DNA of 64,000 nt, from contig CM074855.1 of assembly GCA_037501455.1 (NCBI GenBank), forward strand, positions 29,669,001 through 29,733,000, given 5' to 3'. Source of the stretch: Lantana camara. Lineage: Eukaryota; Streptophyta; Magnoliopsida; Lamiales; Verbenaceae. Both the position numbers and the translations under genes were made by a program. Positions 45,132 through 58,034 of this stretch are shown piece after piece. The notes below the pieces were generated by a model, which was not told where the DNA came from, made no database searches, and worked only from the letters and a program-made list of their open reading frames with translations. Position 1 is the first letter of the stretch, and the number at the start of each line of letters is the position of its first letter.

Positions 45132-47613
45132 TGTAACACCCGGATTTCGGGGCTAAGAAGAAATAGGTAAGTAAAGGGTTAAGAAGAATCTCCTTTAGAA
45201 CCTTAGTTACTATTCACTCATTTTCGTAGAAATTTTTTGAGACCTCTTTACCTATCCAATATTGGGTTTAAATGAATCCTCGCAAAATTTTATGAATTGT
45301 GGTATCATTCCCATACCCTAATTCTCATCCAAACTCCCGTAGCATTAGAAATCTTCTGAAAACCCTAACTTTAAAGTATTTCGTATTCAAACACTTTTCC
45401 TATTCGATATTATACTCAAAATAATCCTCGAATTATTTTATGAATCATGATCACTTTCTCGAAAATTAATTGTCATCCTAGCTTCATTTTATGTATTTTA
45501 TCATATTTTTCCTAATTTAAAACCTTTACAACTTTAACTTTAAATGCTTAAACGTAAAGTGTTATAATCATTCCAAAGCTCGTTTTAAACTCGTTCTTTT
45601 ACTATTTTCATTACTTCAAGCTCTCGTCTCTAGACCCTTAAATTATTTTTGTATTATTTTATATCTAATTATGACATCATCCATGACATTATGGATGACA
45701 TCATAGAAAGCTAGGTGTAGGGACAAGAATTGTCCACATTTTTCCTATAAAATTGTTACACTTTTGAGATCCTAATTTCTCCACATTTTTACCATAAGAT
45801 TTCTACACTTTTATGATCAAGAATTGTCCACATTTCCTACACAAAATTATAATTCCCTCTAGGTCCCAATTTAATACCTATAAATACCCCCTCATACCTC
45901 ACATTTAAAGCATCAAAATCCCTCCATTTCCCTCTCTCTCCCTTAAGCCACTCTCTCCCTCTCCCAAGGAAAGTTTTTATTTTATGCTTTAAATTCTTTC
46001 TTTAATTCATGCTTAGTCAATATAGTATAATTGGTATAGTTAATATGTTTTAATTCATGCTCAGTTAATTTATGCTTTAATGTGAATTTATGCTTTATGA
46101 ATTAATAATTCATGATTAGATATAATACGTTACATTTTCATGAATTATATTTAATTAAATGCATGATTTATGATATGATATAGTATGTTCATGGATTTAA
46201 ATATTCATGATCTTGTTTGATTAAATTCATGCCTAGAACAATTTATTTGGAATTATTTTTCATAGAGAATTTATATATTTTGCTATATTTATGCTTCGAA
46301 TTCTATGTTATAAATATGAATATGATCAAGTGTGTTACATACCTACTTTGAATATTCAAATAGACTTAAGAACATGTTCTTGATGTTCTTGAATCAATGT
46401 GTGTGTGTGTGTGCTAATGTGTGAGTGTGTGAGATTAATTTTGTGTTATAAAGTGTTTAATTCTTAGAAAATTGAATAGTAAATGTTTTCAATAGTAATT
46501 TTGACTTTTTGGTCAACATTTATGACCTAAATTTCGAAATTTATAATAAAATAAATATAAAATTAGTTTTGGAATTTTTAAAGAAGGATTTTACCTGAAT
46601 TTTCCAAAAATCGGTAAATTGTGAACTATTTTCAAAATATAACCTACATTGCCAAATTAAACCCTAAATTTCATTTTGAAACTTATAATTAGAATCATAA
46701 AGTGATATCTACTAATTAAATTCCCTTAAACGGTTAAATTAGGGTTTACCGGGTAAAATCAAGGTTACCGGATTTTCTGACATATTATTCTATATGTGAA
46801 CACTATGTGCTTATGTGATTAAAGTAATAAGAACCTAGTTCTAAGTCACTAGTAGCTATTACTTTCAGGCGACAATACGTCCGAAGAGTGGAACCCACAC
46901 AAGTTTACTTAAATCTCGGTAGTAGGTGAGGGTTAAAATATTTTCGACTGAAATCATGCCTATATCTATGTATCTACATAAAACTATTTTAAAACCTACC
47001 TATTATTTGATTTACTCCCTATACGTACTATTTTACAATATCCCTCTTTATGAGGAAAATACTTTTATGTCGGAATCAGGGTCTTACCCGAACATTAAAC
47101 ACTTCAGTCCTATTATTACTAAGAACTGATTCCCAACAAGCAAGCAAAATATCTTATCATTATTATTATGGGCCCCGACACTTAACCGTATCGAGCAATT
47201 ACCCGAAAAGTATCGGGCCGAGGGTATTGTTGGTGATACGGACCGCCACCAACTCTTGGTAGTGGTTTAACTGGAGGTTAGTTACTCCACGCCAAGTTAT
47301 AAGGGAACACTACTTCCGGCATATTGTTCATGGCCATTAGGGGTAGCTCCCCACGGCACTGGAGTAAGGAGGTATTATCATATTGGTTTTATTAAAGTAT
47401 CGGCGCCTTGATCAGCCCGATACTGTTTTACCTTATTACTTACGGAGTTACGGATGGAAAGGCCTAGCTTGCGGGCTTAATGTTCTTGTTACAAACGGTT
47501 CATATTTCTACAAATATTCCAAACTACCCCTATCCCTGTTTTACACATATCATGAACCATTCCATATTTGCTATATCCTATTGTTAATATTGTAGATCAA
47601 GATCTTCTTGATC

Positions 47614-47651
<38 letters not shown>

Positions 47652-48946
47652 CTATAAACCCTCATACCCCCTTCACTTAGGCACTTTGACTAACCCTCTC
47701 GCCTATTTTAAAATGCATGATTTCAGGAATCAATGAACGACAACTAGAGGTATCTTGAAGCATTACAACAGTAGGTTGGATCCGATCCTAAGATTACACT
47801 GTCTTTGTTAGGAATAGTGCCCTAGAAAGCCGATTGTATATCCGCTTTGTGCTTTTCCTTATTGTAATCACAAATAATCTTTGAATGAAATATCGAATTG
47901 AGGCAACACTTCTTTATATGCTCTTATTTGGTATGCGTTTACTTTATCTGTATATGTATAAGAACTCCCCTAATCCTGATGACTTTAGGACTCTACCATT
48001 TAGGTGAAATGGTTCATGAAACGAGCCCTATATCACATAAGTCATGATTAGTAAAATACTCCAAGCCGATGAGTCCTACAGACAGTGGGAGTGTCAACCT
48101 GACTCCTCTAAGGCTTGCTTGTGGGATCACGCCCTTAAGAAGGACCACCTTGTTTCATGGAGGTGCAAAGTGTATAGTTGATACGTGCGTGATACATGAG
48201 GGTGCTTACTTTAATAAGTAAGTTCACTGAGGTGCCCCGTGTGAGAACATTCCTAAATGGGAAAGGAAGTTTCTGTTTCAGGAAATAGAAACTTCCAGAT
48301 TAGGAAATATCTCACGAGTCATTGATGTGATTAATTGATCCTTTAGACTTGAGGTTCCTTGTCACTTTATGAGTTAACTCTGTAGTCTTAGGTATAAGCT
48401 TTAAAGGGTGTCGCCATAGACAACTGATTCAAGGCTTATGCTGGGGCTGCACAAGTGATTCATGAAAGTGAATGAGAATCAAGAAAGGACCTACACTTGC
48501 CTTTGCAAGGTGATCTCTTATTGTGTAAGTCATTCATATGACATATGGAGTCCTTGGCCAAGGCAGTAGATCAAGACATCAAGAAGAGGGTTTCTTGGAT
48601 TGAGATCAAATGGATATGAAATGCACTTAGCTTTAAGACCGGATTATTAGGGTTCTGATTATTCCCTTACCCTAGATCCTGGTTGAGAGATAGTAAGTAG
48701 GAGGATTGTATCTCACATGAATCAATGACTTAAAGGTTCTGTCGAATCCGAACATTCCAATTCAGCTAGGGGTTAAACACCTGTTGCTAGACTATGGTCG
48801 TTTAATCTGTGGACTGATTAATTAATTAGTGAATTAATTAATTAGGGTCACTGCTAATTGAATTGAGAACCAAGAGGGTCACACACAACAACTTGGTTAC
48901 ATGAGTTGAGGCTTGAAAATGATTTAATCGGGCCTAGAGGGTTCCA

Positions 48947-49000
48947 CACGTGTGAATTCACACGTGTGAGTCACGTGACTGGACACGTGTGCCACACGTG
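48947..49000 (+). promoter_or_regulatory. CACGTG (G-box) cluster in the copia A 5' LTR
   Basis: Five CACGTG cores in 54 bp: 48947, 48961, 48972, 48984 and 48995. They lie about 330 bp upstream of the TATA box, within U3. G-boxes and ACGT cores are known plant bZIP/bHLH binding sites linked to ABA and light responses. A regulatory role here is inference. The cluster is also self-complementary and could form hairpins. Confidence 0.65.
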
Positions 49001-49329
49001 ACTATTTATTTGGTAATTAAATAATTAATGTGTTAATTATTTAATAGACTTTGGTTTAATTTTGAATTAAAAAGAAAGTCTAATTTTGGAGAAAATAATC
49101 TAGTTAATTAATTATGAATTAATTAATTAGATAAAATAAGTTATTTATTTAAAAATAAATAAAGTATAAAATTATCCAAAAATAGTTTGGATATTTTTAG
49201 CTCTCTTGAAAGTTGATTTGAATTAGAATTCAAAGTCAAAGTCAAAATTACTTGATGATCAAGTAATAGGAGAGAGAGAGACCAAAATCCTAGCCCATTA
49301 AGGACTAGGAATTTCGGCACTCCCCTCTT

Positions 49330-49336
49330 TATAAAT
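49330..49336 (+). promoter_or_regulatory. TATA box of copia A LTR
   Basis: TATAAAT, repeated at 57359-57365 in the 3' LTR. It precedes the palindrome GAGCTCGAGCTC in both LTRs (near 49341). Confidence 0.7.
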
Positions 49337-49715
49337 CGGAGAGCTCGAGCTCCTTATGGAGCTAATTGGCAATTCTTTTGGTTCATGTGTTGAACACCTT
49401 CCTTTCTCCAAGATCAAATAAAGCCTAAACCCTAACTAGAGAACTAGCATTCTTACTAGTTAGATTTTAGTCAAGTTGGTGGACTATCTCTAGAGAGCTT
49501 CAAGTTAGAAGTTTGAAGATTCGAGCTTTACCAAGGAGAGGGGATCAAGCCGCGAGAAGAGCGTTCTTGGGTGGCTTGAAACGCTTTAAGAAAGAATAAA
49601 AGAAAAGTAAGTTTTCTATCTCTACGAATTTGGTTACACGATTGCGAGTCCAAGGTCCTTTTGTTGGGAAAATTTTTTAAATTCCGCTGCTTTCTGATTC
49701 GTTTTTTCCAACAAG

Positions 49716-49728
49716 TGGTATCAGAGCC
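49716..49728 (+). promoter_or_regulatory. PBS of copia A
   Basis: TGGTATCAGAGCC, two bases after the LTR end. Complementary to initiator-Met tRNA. Confidence 0.92.
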
Positions 49729-51882
49729 ACCTCGTTAATCGTGTTTCTGATTCGTCTCAATTATACTGAATTTGGTAGAAATTCTTAGGCTTGATGCGAT
49801 TGAGTATTTGTAATTGTTTTAGAAAGCCTGAATTACGAAACTGTATTTTTTTCCTGAAAGTTTCTGAAAATTGGTTATTGCAAAATTTAATTTTTTGAAA
49901 ATTATTTTAGATTTGAAACTGTATAAACTGTTTTTGGATTTCTTGGATTGGTTTTGCTTTTGAACGAAAACACGAAACAAAACCCGGATTACGACGAACA
50001 CACGAAACCCCGCGCGCGAAGGCGTCGCGCGCGCGGGCTTCACGCGCCACCGCCCGCCTGGCCTAGGCGTGCGCAGGGCATCCGCCCAGCACCCTCCCGC
50101 AACCGGCGCGCCCGCCCAGGGCGGCCGAGACTGGCCGCCCATCGCCTGCCCGCACTGGTCGAGAGGGCCGCGCGATGCGTGCAGCCCTTTCGTGTACGGG
50201 CCCCGTTTTCTCCGTCGCAATCCGACTTTTCGTGTTTCGTGCAATCCAGTCCCAATTTTATGTTTAATTTTTAAAATTTTATTTTTGAATATTTATTTTA
50301 ATTTTTGAATAAAACTTAAAATTGGGATTTTTGAGAAATTGAAACGGTTTATATTTTGGGAAAATACAATCTTAGATAAAATTATTAATTTTCAGAAATT
50401 AATTGAAATTTTATTTGTTTTGGTAATTTGGGATTTATTGAAAACTTTTATAAATAAGACTCGCATCAAGTCGTGTTTTAAGTCATTAGGACTTGAAACG
50501 AGAATTTTAATTTATTGGCTAAATTTAAATTCTCGCAAAAGCATGTTAGGTGATCATAGGTTTAGACTTATGTATGGTTTTAATTTATGCACATGGATGG
50601 TTTAAATTGGGGTTGGAGCCCTATACTTGCATTTTTCAATTGAGGTTGGAGCCTCACTTATGTGCGTACTGTTATGTGATTTATTATGTGGCTTTCCATA
50701 TTACTGTTTTTTAGGCCGGGGTATGCCCCGTGTAATTGTCTAAGGCCAATATGAAGATTGAGCCTTATTACTTTATGTCTTTTTCTTTTTATTATAATTT
50801 GAGAGTAGAGATAGGTGGTGAGGTTTTATTTTCATTTTGGAGACAATGCACCCATGGAGTAAGATGGACCACATTCAAGTAACAAGGAGGCCATAAGTGA
50901 AGACCCCTCAAAATGTTAGGGAGGGGAATCTCAATTGTTAAATGTAATAGAGATAGGGCTCGTATTTTGTTACCACTTTCCCTTATGTGATTTAAACTGT
51001 TTATGTGGCATGTATGTTAGAACTTGTGATTGTGGAGTGGCTCCCACATATCACGCATAAGATAGGTAGAACCCATGATCATTACATGTTAGTATCATGC
51101 TAGGACATGTTATCTGTTTATGTGCTTGTTTGAAATGCATTTAAGTGTACTTGCATTAATCGAGACTAATAAAATTGGATAACATATATGTTGGTGAGGT
51201 CGAACCGGACAACTCTCCGGTTGATTCAAAAATTCCCATTAAATATTAAGCTAATTTCGAACAAATAGGTGTTTAATTCGAGATGCAAATTTTGAATTAA
51301 ATTCCTAGCATTCCATCAATAGGTTTTAAGTTTAGTAAGTGAAGCTAGTTATTGTCCGCGAGTCGTGGGATAGCTAGTGGAGCTTTTTAGTTCTTAGTTA
51401 CCTAATTGATCATTTTAAATGATCAATATTTCATGGTCAATTTTAGCAAGGGCGATGTCCGCGAGTCGTGGGTCATTCGAACTAAGTTTTGGTCATGATC
51501 TTATGATTGATGGGTCTAGCTTAACACCTAAGTAAATATGGATGTCGCACGAGTCGTGGGTCCATATTGAAAGATAGGTGATGCAAAAAAACAATTACTA
51601 AGAGTTCTAAAGGTGTTAGAATTGGTAAGTTGTACCTACCTAGGGTTCTTACTTAGAATGTCTGCGAGTGGTGGGTTCGAGGTAAAATGCCTAGGATCTT
51701 AGTACCCATTGGGAAACGTGTTCCTCTTAGATCTTTGGGAATTATAGATCTTTGAAAAACAGTGGGAGCTACATTAGATTAAAGACCTTATCTTTTGTAT
51801 ATCGTTATAATTCAGCATGCTCACATAGTTCTCTATTTTACCATTTAGGTCGTAGATTCTGTGATTCTCTACGTGTTTTGAA
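49729..51882 (+). other. long untranslated leader of copia A
   Basis: About 2.15 kb. A GC-rich island at about 50008-50215; two AATTGRGGTTGGAGCC copies at 50605 and 50638; four CGAGTCGTGGG-type motifs between 51351 and 51680; then AT-rich sequence to gag. No credible coding region on the plus strand. It has the same block order as the copia B leader. Confidence 0.78.
50008..50215. repeat. GC-rich island in the copia A leader
   Basis: A dense run of GCGCG, GCCCGC and GGCCG words, bounded sharply by AT-rich sequence. It contains the self-complementary segment CGCGCGCGAAGGCGTCGCGC. Open frames on both strands (49819-50274) are a by-product of the high GC content. Confidence 0.65.
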
Positions 51883-54800
51883 ATGGCAACCAAAAACCCT
51901 CTTGTATCGATCCTTGAGTCAAACAAGTTGACTGGTCCCAACTATTCTGATTGGCTGAGGAATCTAAAAATCATTTTAGATTCAGAGAAGTGAACTTATG
52001 TTCTCTTCGAAGGGGAGCCTAGTCCCGAAGGGGAGGCTCCCACTCGGGCCTAGCGGGACGCGATTCAAAAGTGGAAGGATGATAATCTCCAAGCCCGTTG
52101 CCTTATGTTGGCTAACATGTCTCCGGACTTGCAAAGGCAACATGAGGCCATGGAATTCGCTTGGGAGATTTACAACCACTTAGAGCAACTTTACCGCCCT
52201 CATGAACGTGTTACAAGGTATAATACTTCAAAGGAATTGTTCCACTTGAGAATGAGGGAAGGTTCAAGTGTCCATGAATATGGACTCAAGTTTCTCGCCC
52301 TTACTGAGAAACTTGCTTCCATGGACATGCCACTGAAAGATGAGTTTTCAGTGGATTTGTTGCTAGCTTCGCTCCCACCATCATTCAGCCCATTTGTCCT
52401 TAACTTCAATATGAATCATGCTGGTGCTACTGTAGCTGAGCTGATTAGTCAGCTTGTGACTGCTGAAAGCACGATCAAGAAGGACAATAAGGTTTGGATG
52501 GTGAATGCTCCATCTTCCTCTTTTGGGCCTTCTAAAGGCAAGGGCAAGAAAGCCCAAAGGAAGAAGAAGAAACCCCTTAGACCCACTGGTGGCATTTCGA
52601 AGGGGAAGGCCCAAAAGAAGAAGCGTGATCAGAAAGAGGATGTTTGCTTCCATTGTGGCAAAGCGGGACATTGGAGGAGAAACTGCCCAGAGTACAAGGC
52701 TACTCTAAAGAAAGGTATCTTTCTCGTTGAAGTAAATCTTTCTATTAATTCTAGTTCTTGGGTACTTGATACCGGTTGTGGAACTCATATCTGTAATGAT
52801 GTACAGATGCTAAGTGAAGTCCAACAACTCAAAGAAGGAGAATGTGTCTTGAAGATCGACGATGGCTCAAACGTTGAAGCTCGAGCTTTAGGCACAATTA
52901 GATTAGATTTAGGTAGTTTTGAGTTAGTCTTAAATAAAGTCCTTTATGTACCGAGCATTATTCGTAATATAATTTCAGTTCCAATATTAGATTGTGAAGG
53001 TTATGAAACTTATATTAAGAATGGTAAATATTTTATCAAACGGAACAACTCTTCCGTTCACATCGGTACTCTAAGTAATGGACTTTATCTAACTCAGAAT
53101 ATCAATATTATGAATATACAACGAGAAACGAAGCGTAAGAGAGATGACAAAGTTTCAGCTCCCTTATGGCACGCTAGATTAGGACACATTTCCAAGAACA
53201 GAATTAGCAAGATAAACACTTTAGGATCATTCTCTGAAAATGATCTTAAGGAGTTAACTTCTTGCGAATCCTGTCTCAAAGGAAAAATGTCCAAAGTTCC
53301 TTTTAAAGGAACTGTGGAACGTGCCACTAAGGTTTTGGATTTGATCCATACTGATGTTTGTGGACCGCTTAGTGTAAGCACTAGAAACAATCATCAGTAT
53401 TTCATAACCTTTACTGATGACTTTAGTTGGTATGGTTATGTATACTTAATGAAGTATAAATCTGAAGCTTTTGAGAAATTCTTAGAATTTCAAAAGGAGG
53501 TTGAGAACCAAGCTGGTCATAAGATCAAAGCACTTCGATCTGATCGAGGAGGCGAGTATCTTAGTGAAGAATTCCTTAATCATCTCAAAGATAATGGGAT
53601 TATCTCTCAGTGGACTCCTCCGGGAACTCCTCAGCTTAATGGAGTTTCTGAGAGAAGGAATCGAACTCTACTTGATATGGTTCGTTCCATGATGAGTTTC
53701 ACTGACTTACCACCTTCTTTCTGGGGTTATGCCCTAGAAAGTGCAGCAAAGATTCTGAATCTAGTTCCCTCTAAGTCAGTCCCTAAAACGCCCTATGAAA
53801 TGTGGCATGGTAAAATCCCTAGCTATTCTTACTTAAGAATTTGGGGTTGTCCTGCTTACGTGAAGAGGACAGTGGGAGATAAGTTAGAATCTCGTTCTAA
53901 CTTATGCTACTTTGTAGGTTATCCTAAGGAATCCATAGGATACTACTTCTATGATCAATCTGAGCAAAAGGTATTTGTTTCCAGAAATGCACTTTTCTTG
54001 AGGAACCTTTCCTTAAAGAAAAGAAAGGCAAGATCATAGAATTAGAGGAAGTACAAAGTGACCCCACGCCACCCACTGAAGAAACGTCCCCTACTGATCA
54101 ACCACAACCAATCATGAATTTCGATACACACGAAAATCCTCCTCTAAGGCGTTCTGAACGCACTCCTAGACAGCCGGAGAGATGGTATGGATTCTTCCAT
54201 GAAATCTCTCAAAAGGATAATGATCCTTTAGCATATGAGGAGGCACTTTCAGATTCTGACTCTGAACAGTGGATAGAAGCCATGAAATCCGACATGGACT
54301 CCATGAACTCCAACCAAGTTTGGACCTTGATAGATTTGCCTGATGGGGTCAAACCCATAGGTTGCAAATGGATCTTTAAGAGAAAGCTTGGAGTTGATGG
54401 AAGCATTGCAGCCTACAAAGAAAGACTGGTTGCAAAAGAATTCACTCAAAGACCCGGCGTGGACTTTGATGAAACCTTTTCGCCAGTTGCAATGCAAAAG
54501 TCTATTCGGATCATGCTTGCCATTGCTACGTATTATGACTACGAGATATGGCAAATGGATGTGAAAACTGCCTTTCTCAATGGTGACATTGATAAAGACA
54601 TTTATATGGAGCAACCCATAGGTTTCACATTCAGTGGGAGTGAGCAAAAGGTTTGCAAACTCCAAAGATCAATCTATGGATTGAAACAGGCTTCTAGGAA
54701 TTGGAACATTCGATTTGATGAATCAGTCAAAGCGTTTGGCTTCATTCAAATTTTGAATGAGTCCTGTGTGTATAGAAAGGAATTGGAGACCTCAGTGCAA

Positions 54801-55803
54801 TTCTTAGTACTTTATGTTGATGACATCCTTCTTATTGGGAATTCGAAGGATGACATGAAAGTAACTAAGTTATGGTTATCGAACCAATTCGAGATGAAAG
54901 ATCTTGGTGATGCGTCCTATATCCTTGGAATTAAAATCTATAGAGATAGATCTAAAAGGTTAATAGGACTATCACAGTCGATGTACATTGACAAAGTATT
55001 GAAGAGATTCAATATGGAGTCAGCAAAGGTTAAGAACCTTCCTATGAGTGTAGGAATATGTCTTTCAAAGAAGATGTGTCCTAAGACTAACCTTGAGAAG
55101 AAAAGAATGACTCATACACCTTATGCATCAGCAATAGGTAGCATAATGTATGCAATGTTATGTACTCGACCGGATGTGGCTTATGCACTTAGTGTGACAA
55201 GTCGTTTCCAATCTGACCCTGGAGATGGTCACTGGGCTGCCGTGAAGAATATTCTTAAGTACTTGAAAAGTGCTAAAGATTTATTCTTAGTTTACGGAGG
55301 TCAGAAAGATCTTACTATCGAAGGATACTGCGATGCAACCTTTGCATCTGACTTAGATGATTTTAAGTCAATGTCAGGATACATTTTCTGCCTAAACGGC
55401 GGAGCAGTGAATTGGAAGAGTTCCAAGCAAACAACCACTACAGATTCGACCACTGAGGCCGAATACTTAACTGCAAATGATGCAGCTAAGGAAGGTGTTT
55501 GGATTAGAAACTTCATTCAAGAGTTGAATGTTGTTCCTAGCATAAAAGACCCCATTACTGTATTTTGTGACAACACTGGGGCGGTTGCTCAAGCAAGAGA
55601 ACCAAGATCTCACCAACGGACCAAGCACATTATGAGGAAGTATCACCTAATCCGTGATATTATCAAAAAGAGGAGATGTACAAATTGAGAGGGTCACGTC
55701 AGCAGAGAACGTGGCAGATCCACTTACTAAACCCCTTAGTCGAGAAGCTTTCCAAGGTCATCTTCAGAAGATGGGACTTAGAATAGCTTTAGAATGGCTT
55801 TGA
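51883..55803 (+). pseudogene. copia A gag-pol polyprotein, four lesions
   Basis: The ATG at 51883 begins MATKNPLVSILESNK. In-frame stops TGA 51991-51993 and TAG 52051-52053 follow. The frame is then open 52105-54039, with the CCHC knuckle CFHCGKAGHWRRNC (52645-52686), protease WVLDTGCG (52759), pre-integrase LWHARLGH (53164), and integrase IHTDVCG (53344), RSDRGGEY (53536) and VSERRNRT (53644). A one-base loss near 54000 shifts the frame. RT follows at 54282-55160 with YVDDILLIG (about 54813), then RNase H with STTEAEYL (about 55450). A one-base gain in an A run near 55665 shifts the frame again (TGA at 55686), and the last part ends at a TGA at 55801-55803. Catalytic residues are otherwise intact. 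The start was chosen by agreement with copia B. Confidence 0.95.
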
Positions 55804-55808
55804 CGGGC

Positions 55809-55819
55809 AAGTGGGAGAT
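55809..55819 (+). promoter_or_regulatory. polypurine tract of copia A
   Basis: AAGTGGGAGAT directly before the 3' LTR start at 55820. Confidence 0.88.
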
Positions 55820-57742
55820 TGTTAGGAATAGTGCCCTAGAAAGCCGATTGTATATCCGCTTTGTGCTTTTCCTTATTGTAATCACAAATAATCTTTGAAT
55901 GAAATATCGAATTGAGGCAACACTTCTTTATATGCTCTTATTTGGTATGCGTTTACTTTATCTGTATATGTATAAGAACTCCCCTAATCCTGATGACTTT
56001 AGGACTCTACCATTTAGGTGAAATGGTTCATGAAACGAGCCCTATATCACATAAGTCATGATTAGTAAAATACTCCAAGCCGATGAGTCCTACAGACAGT
56101 GGGAGTGTCAACCTGACTCCTCTAAGGCTTGCTTGTGGGATCACGCCCTTAAGAAGGACCACCTTGTTTCATGGAGGTGCAAAGTGTATAGTTGATACGT
56201 GCGTGATACATGAGGGTGCTTACTTTAATAAGTAAGTTCACTGAGGTGCCCTGTGTGTGAACATTCCTAAATGGGAAAGGAAGTTTCTGTTTCAGGAAAT
56301 AGAAACTTCCAGATTAGGAAATATCTCACGAGTCATTGATGTGATTAATTGATCCTTTAGACTTGAGGTTCCTTGTCACTTTATGAGTTAACTCTGTAGT
56401 CTTAGGTATAAGCTTTAAAGGGTGTCGCCTTAGACAACTGATTCAAGGCTTATGTTGGGGCTGCACAAGTGATTCATGAAAGTGAATGAGAATCAAGAAA
56501 GGACCTACACTTGCAATTGCAAGGTGATCTCTTATTGTGTAAGTCATTCATATGCCATATGGAGTCCTTGGCCAAGGCAGTAGATCAAGACATAAAGAAA
56601 AAGGTTTCTTGGATTGAGATCAAATGGATATGAAATGCATTTAGCTTTAAGATCGGATTATTAGGGTTCTGATTTTTCCCTTACCCTAGATCTTGGTTGA
56701 GAGATAGTAATTAGGAGGATTGTATCTCACATGAATCAATGACTTAAAGGTTCTGTCGAATCCGAACATTCCAATTCAGCTAGGGGTTAAACACCTGTTG
56801 CTAGACTATGGTCGTTTAATCTGTGGACTGATTAATTAATTAGTGAATTAATTAATTAGGGTCACTGCTAATTGAATTGAGAACCTAGAGGGTCACACAC
56901 AACAACTTGGTTACATGAGTTGAGGCTTGAAAATGATTTAATCGGGCCTAGAGGGTTCCACACGTGTGAATTCACACGTGTGAGTCACGTGACTGGACAC
57001 GTGTCATTATGACACGTGTGCCACACGTGACTATTTATTTGGTAATTAAATAATTAATGTGTTAATTATTTAATAGACTTTGGTTTAATTTTGAATTAAA
57101 AAGAAAGTCTAATTTTGGAGAAAATAATCTAGTTAATTAATTATGAATTAATTAATTAGATAAAATAAGTTATTTATTTAAAAATAAATAAAGTATAAAA
57201 TTATCCAAAAATAGTTTGGATATTTTTAGCTCTCTTGAAAGTTGATTTGAATTAGAATTCAAAGTCAAAGTCAAAATTACTTGATGATCAAGTAATAGGA
57301 GAGAGAGAGACCAAAATCCTAGCCCATTAAGGACTAGGAATTTCGGCACTCTCCTCTTTATAAATAGGAGAGCTCGAGCTCCTTATGGAGCTAATTGGCA
57401 ATTCTTTTGGTTCATGTGTTGAACACCTTCCTTTCTCCAAGATCAAATAAAGCCTAAACCCTAACTAGAGAACTAGCATCCTTACTAGTTAGATTGTGAT
57501 CAAGTTGGTGGACTATCTCTAGAGAGCTTCAAGTTAGAAGTTTGAAGATTCGAGCTTTACCAAGGAGAGGGGATCAAGCCGCGAGAAGAGCGTTCTTGGG
57601 TGGCTTGAAACGCTTCAAGAAAGAATAAAAGAAAAGTAAGTTTTCTATCTCTACGAATTTGGTTACACGATTGCGAGTCCAAGGTCCTTTTGTTGGGAAA
57701 ATTTTTTAAATTCCGCTGCTTTCTGATTCGTTTTTTGCAACA
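55820..57742 (+). repeat. 3' LTR of copia A
   Basis: 1,923 bp. Includes the 16-bp segment TCATTATGACACGTGT (about 57005-57020) missing from the 5' LTR, giving six CACGTG cores instead of five. Ends TTTTTTGCAACA. Confidence 0.95.
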
Positions 57743-58034
57743 GTCTTGAGCCTACTCGCTGCAAAAACAAACTATCTCATACTTTGTCCTTGCATGTTAA
57801 CCTGTAGTACTCTTTTACGAACTACTTTGATCAATAATGATAATCCTTCCTCATTGTACGTTATCCTCCCCGTTCATTGGTAAAGTTGAATCTCTTTATC
57901 TTCCGCTGCACTGTGACATATACTCCATTCATATATTATCCTGACCGTTCGTCGTAGTATTTCCTGAGTGTTGGGTCTAACCTCCACTCAGGGAGTATTG
58001 CGGTGCGGGGTTGTAGTGTTGGGGAGGTGCTACA

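Larger units (their letters stand above)
47806..49713 (+). repeat. 5' LTR of copia A
   Basis: 1,908 bp, TGTTAGGAATAGTGCCC...TTTTTCCAACA. Matches 55820-57742 throughout. The main difference is a missing 16-bp segment in the CACGTG cluster. TATA box at 49330-49336. Confidence 0.95.
47806..57742 (+). mobile_element. complete Ty1/copia element of family A
   Basis: 9,937 bp with a perfect TSD GTCTT (47801-47805 and 57743-57747). LTRs of 1,908 and 1,923 bp; PBS 49716-49728; leader to 51882; one gag-pol frame 51883-55803; PPT 55809-55819. The LTRs differ, by eye, at roughly 20-25 positions plus one 16-bp indel, so insertion is fairly recent compared with the rest of the nest. Every structural part is present, but gag-pol has two stops and two frameshifts. 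Two solo LTRs of the same family (A1, A2) lie elsewhere in the window. Confidence 0.96.
45132..58034 (+). mobile_element. solo gypsy-type LTR E, carrying the full copia A element
   Basis: TGTAACACCCGG at 45132 to GGAGGTGCTACA at 58034, with a perfect TSD GAGGG (45127-45131 and 58035-58039). The native parts, 45132-47805 and 57748-58034, total about 2.96 kb. No PBS, PPT or internal domain, so it is taken as a solo LTR. D reverse transcriptase continues in frame across it. A GT-rich microsatellite lies near 46399-46431. The several short open frames inside (46926-47595) have no recognisable domain. Confidence 0.88.

Noticed and set aside
49819..50274. Open frames across the GC-rich leader of copia A
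   Set aside because: Stop codons are rare at this GC content; the frames occur on both strands and stop at the island edges.
52105..54039. A 644-codon frame as a functional gene
   Set aside because: It is the middle of the copia A polyprotein. Upstream in-frame stops and a downstream frameshift show it is a fragment of a pseudogene, not a separate protein.
45132..58034. LTR E plus copia A as one large element
   Set aside because: Copia A has its own TSD (GTCTT) and E has another (GAGGG), so these are two events.
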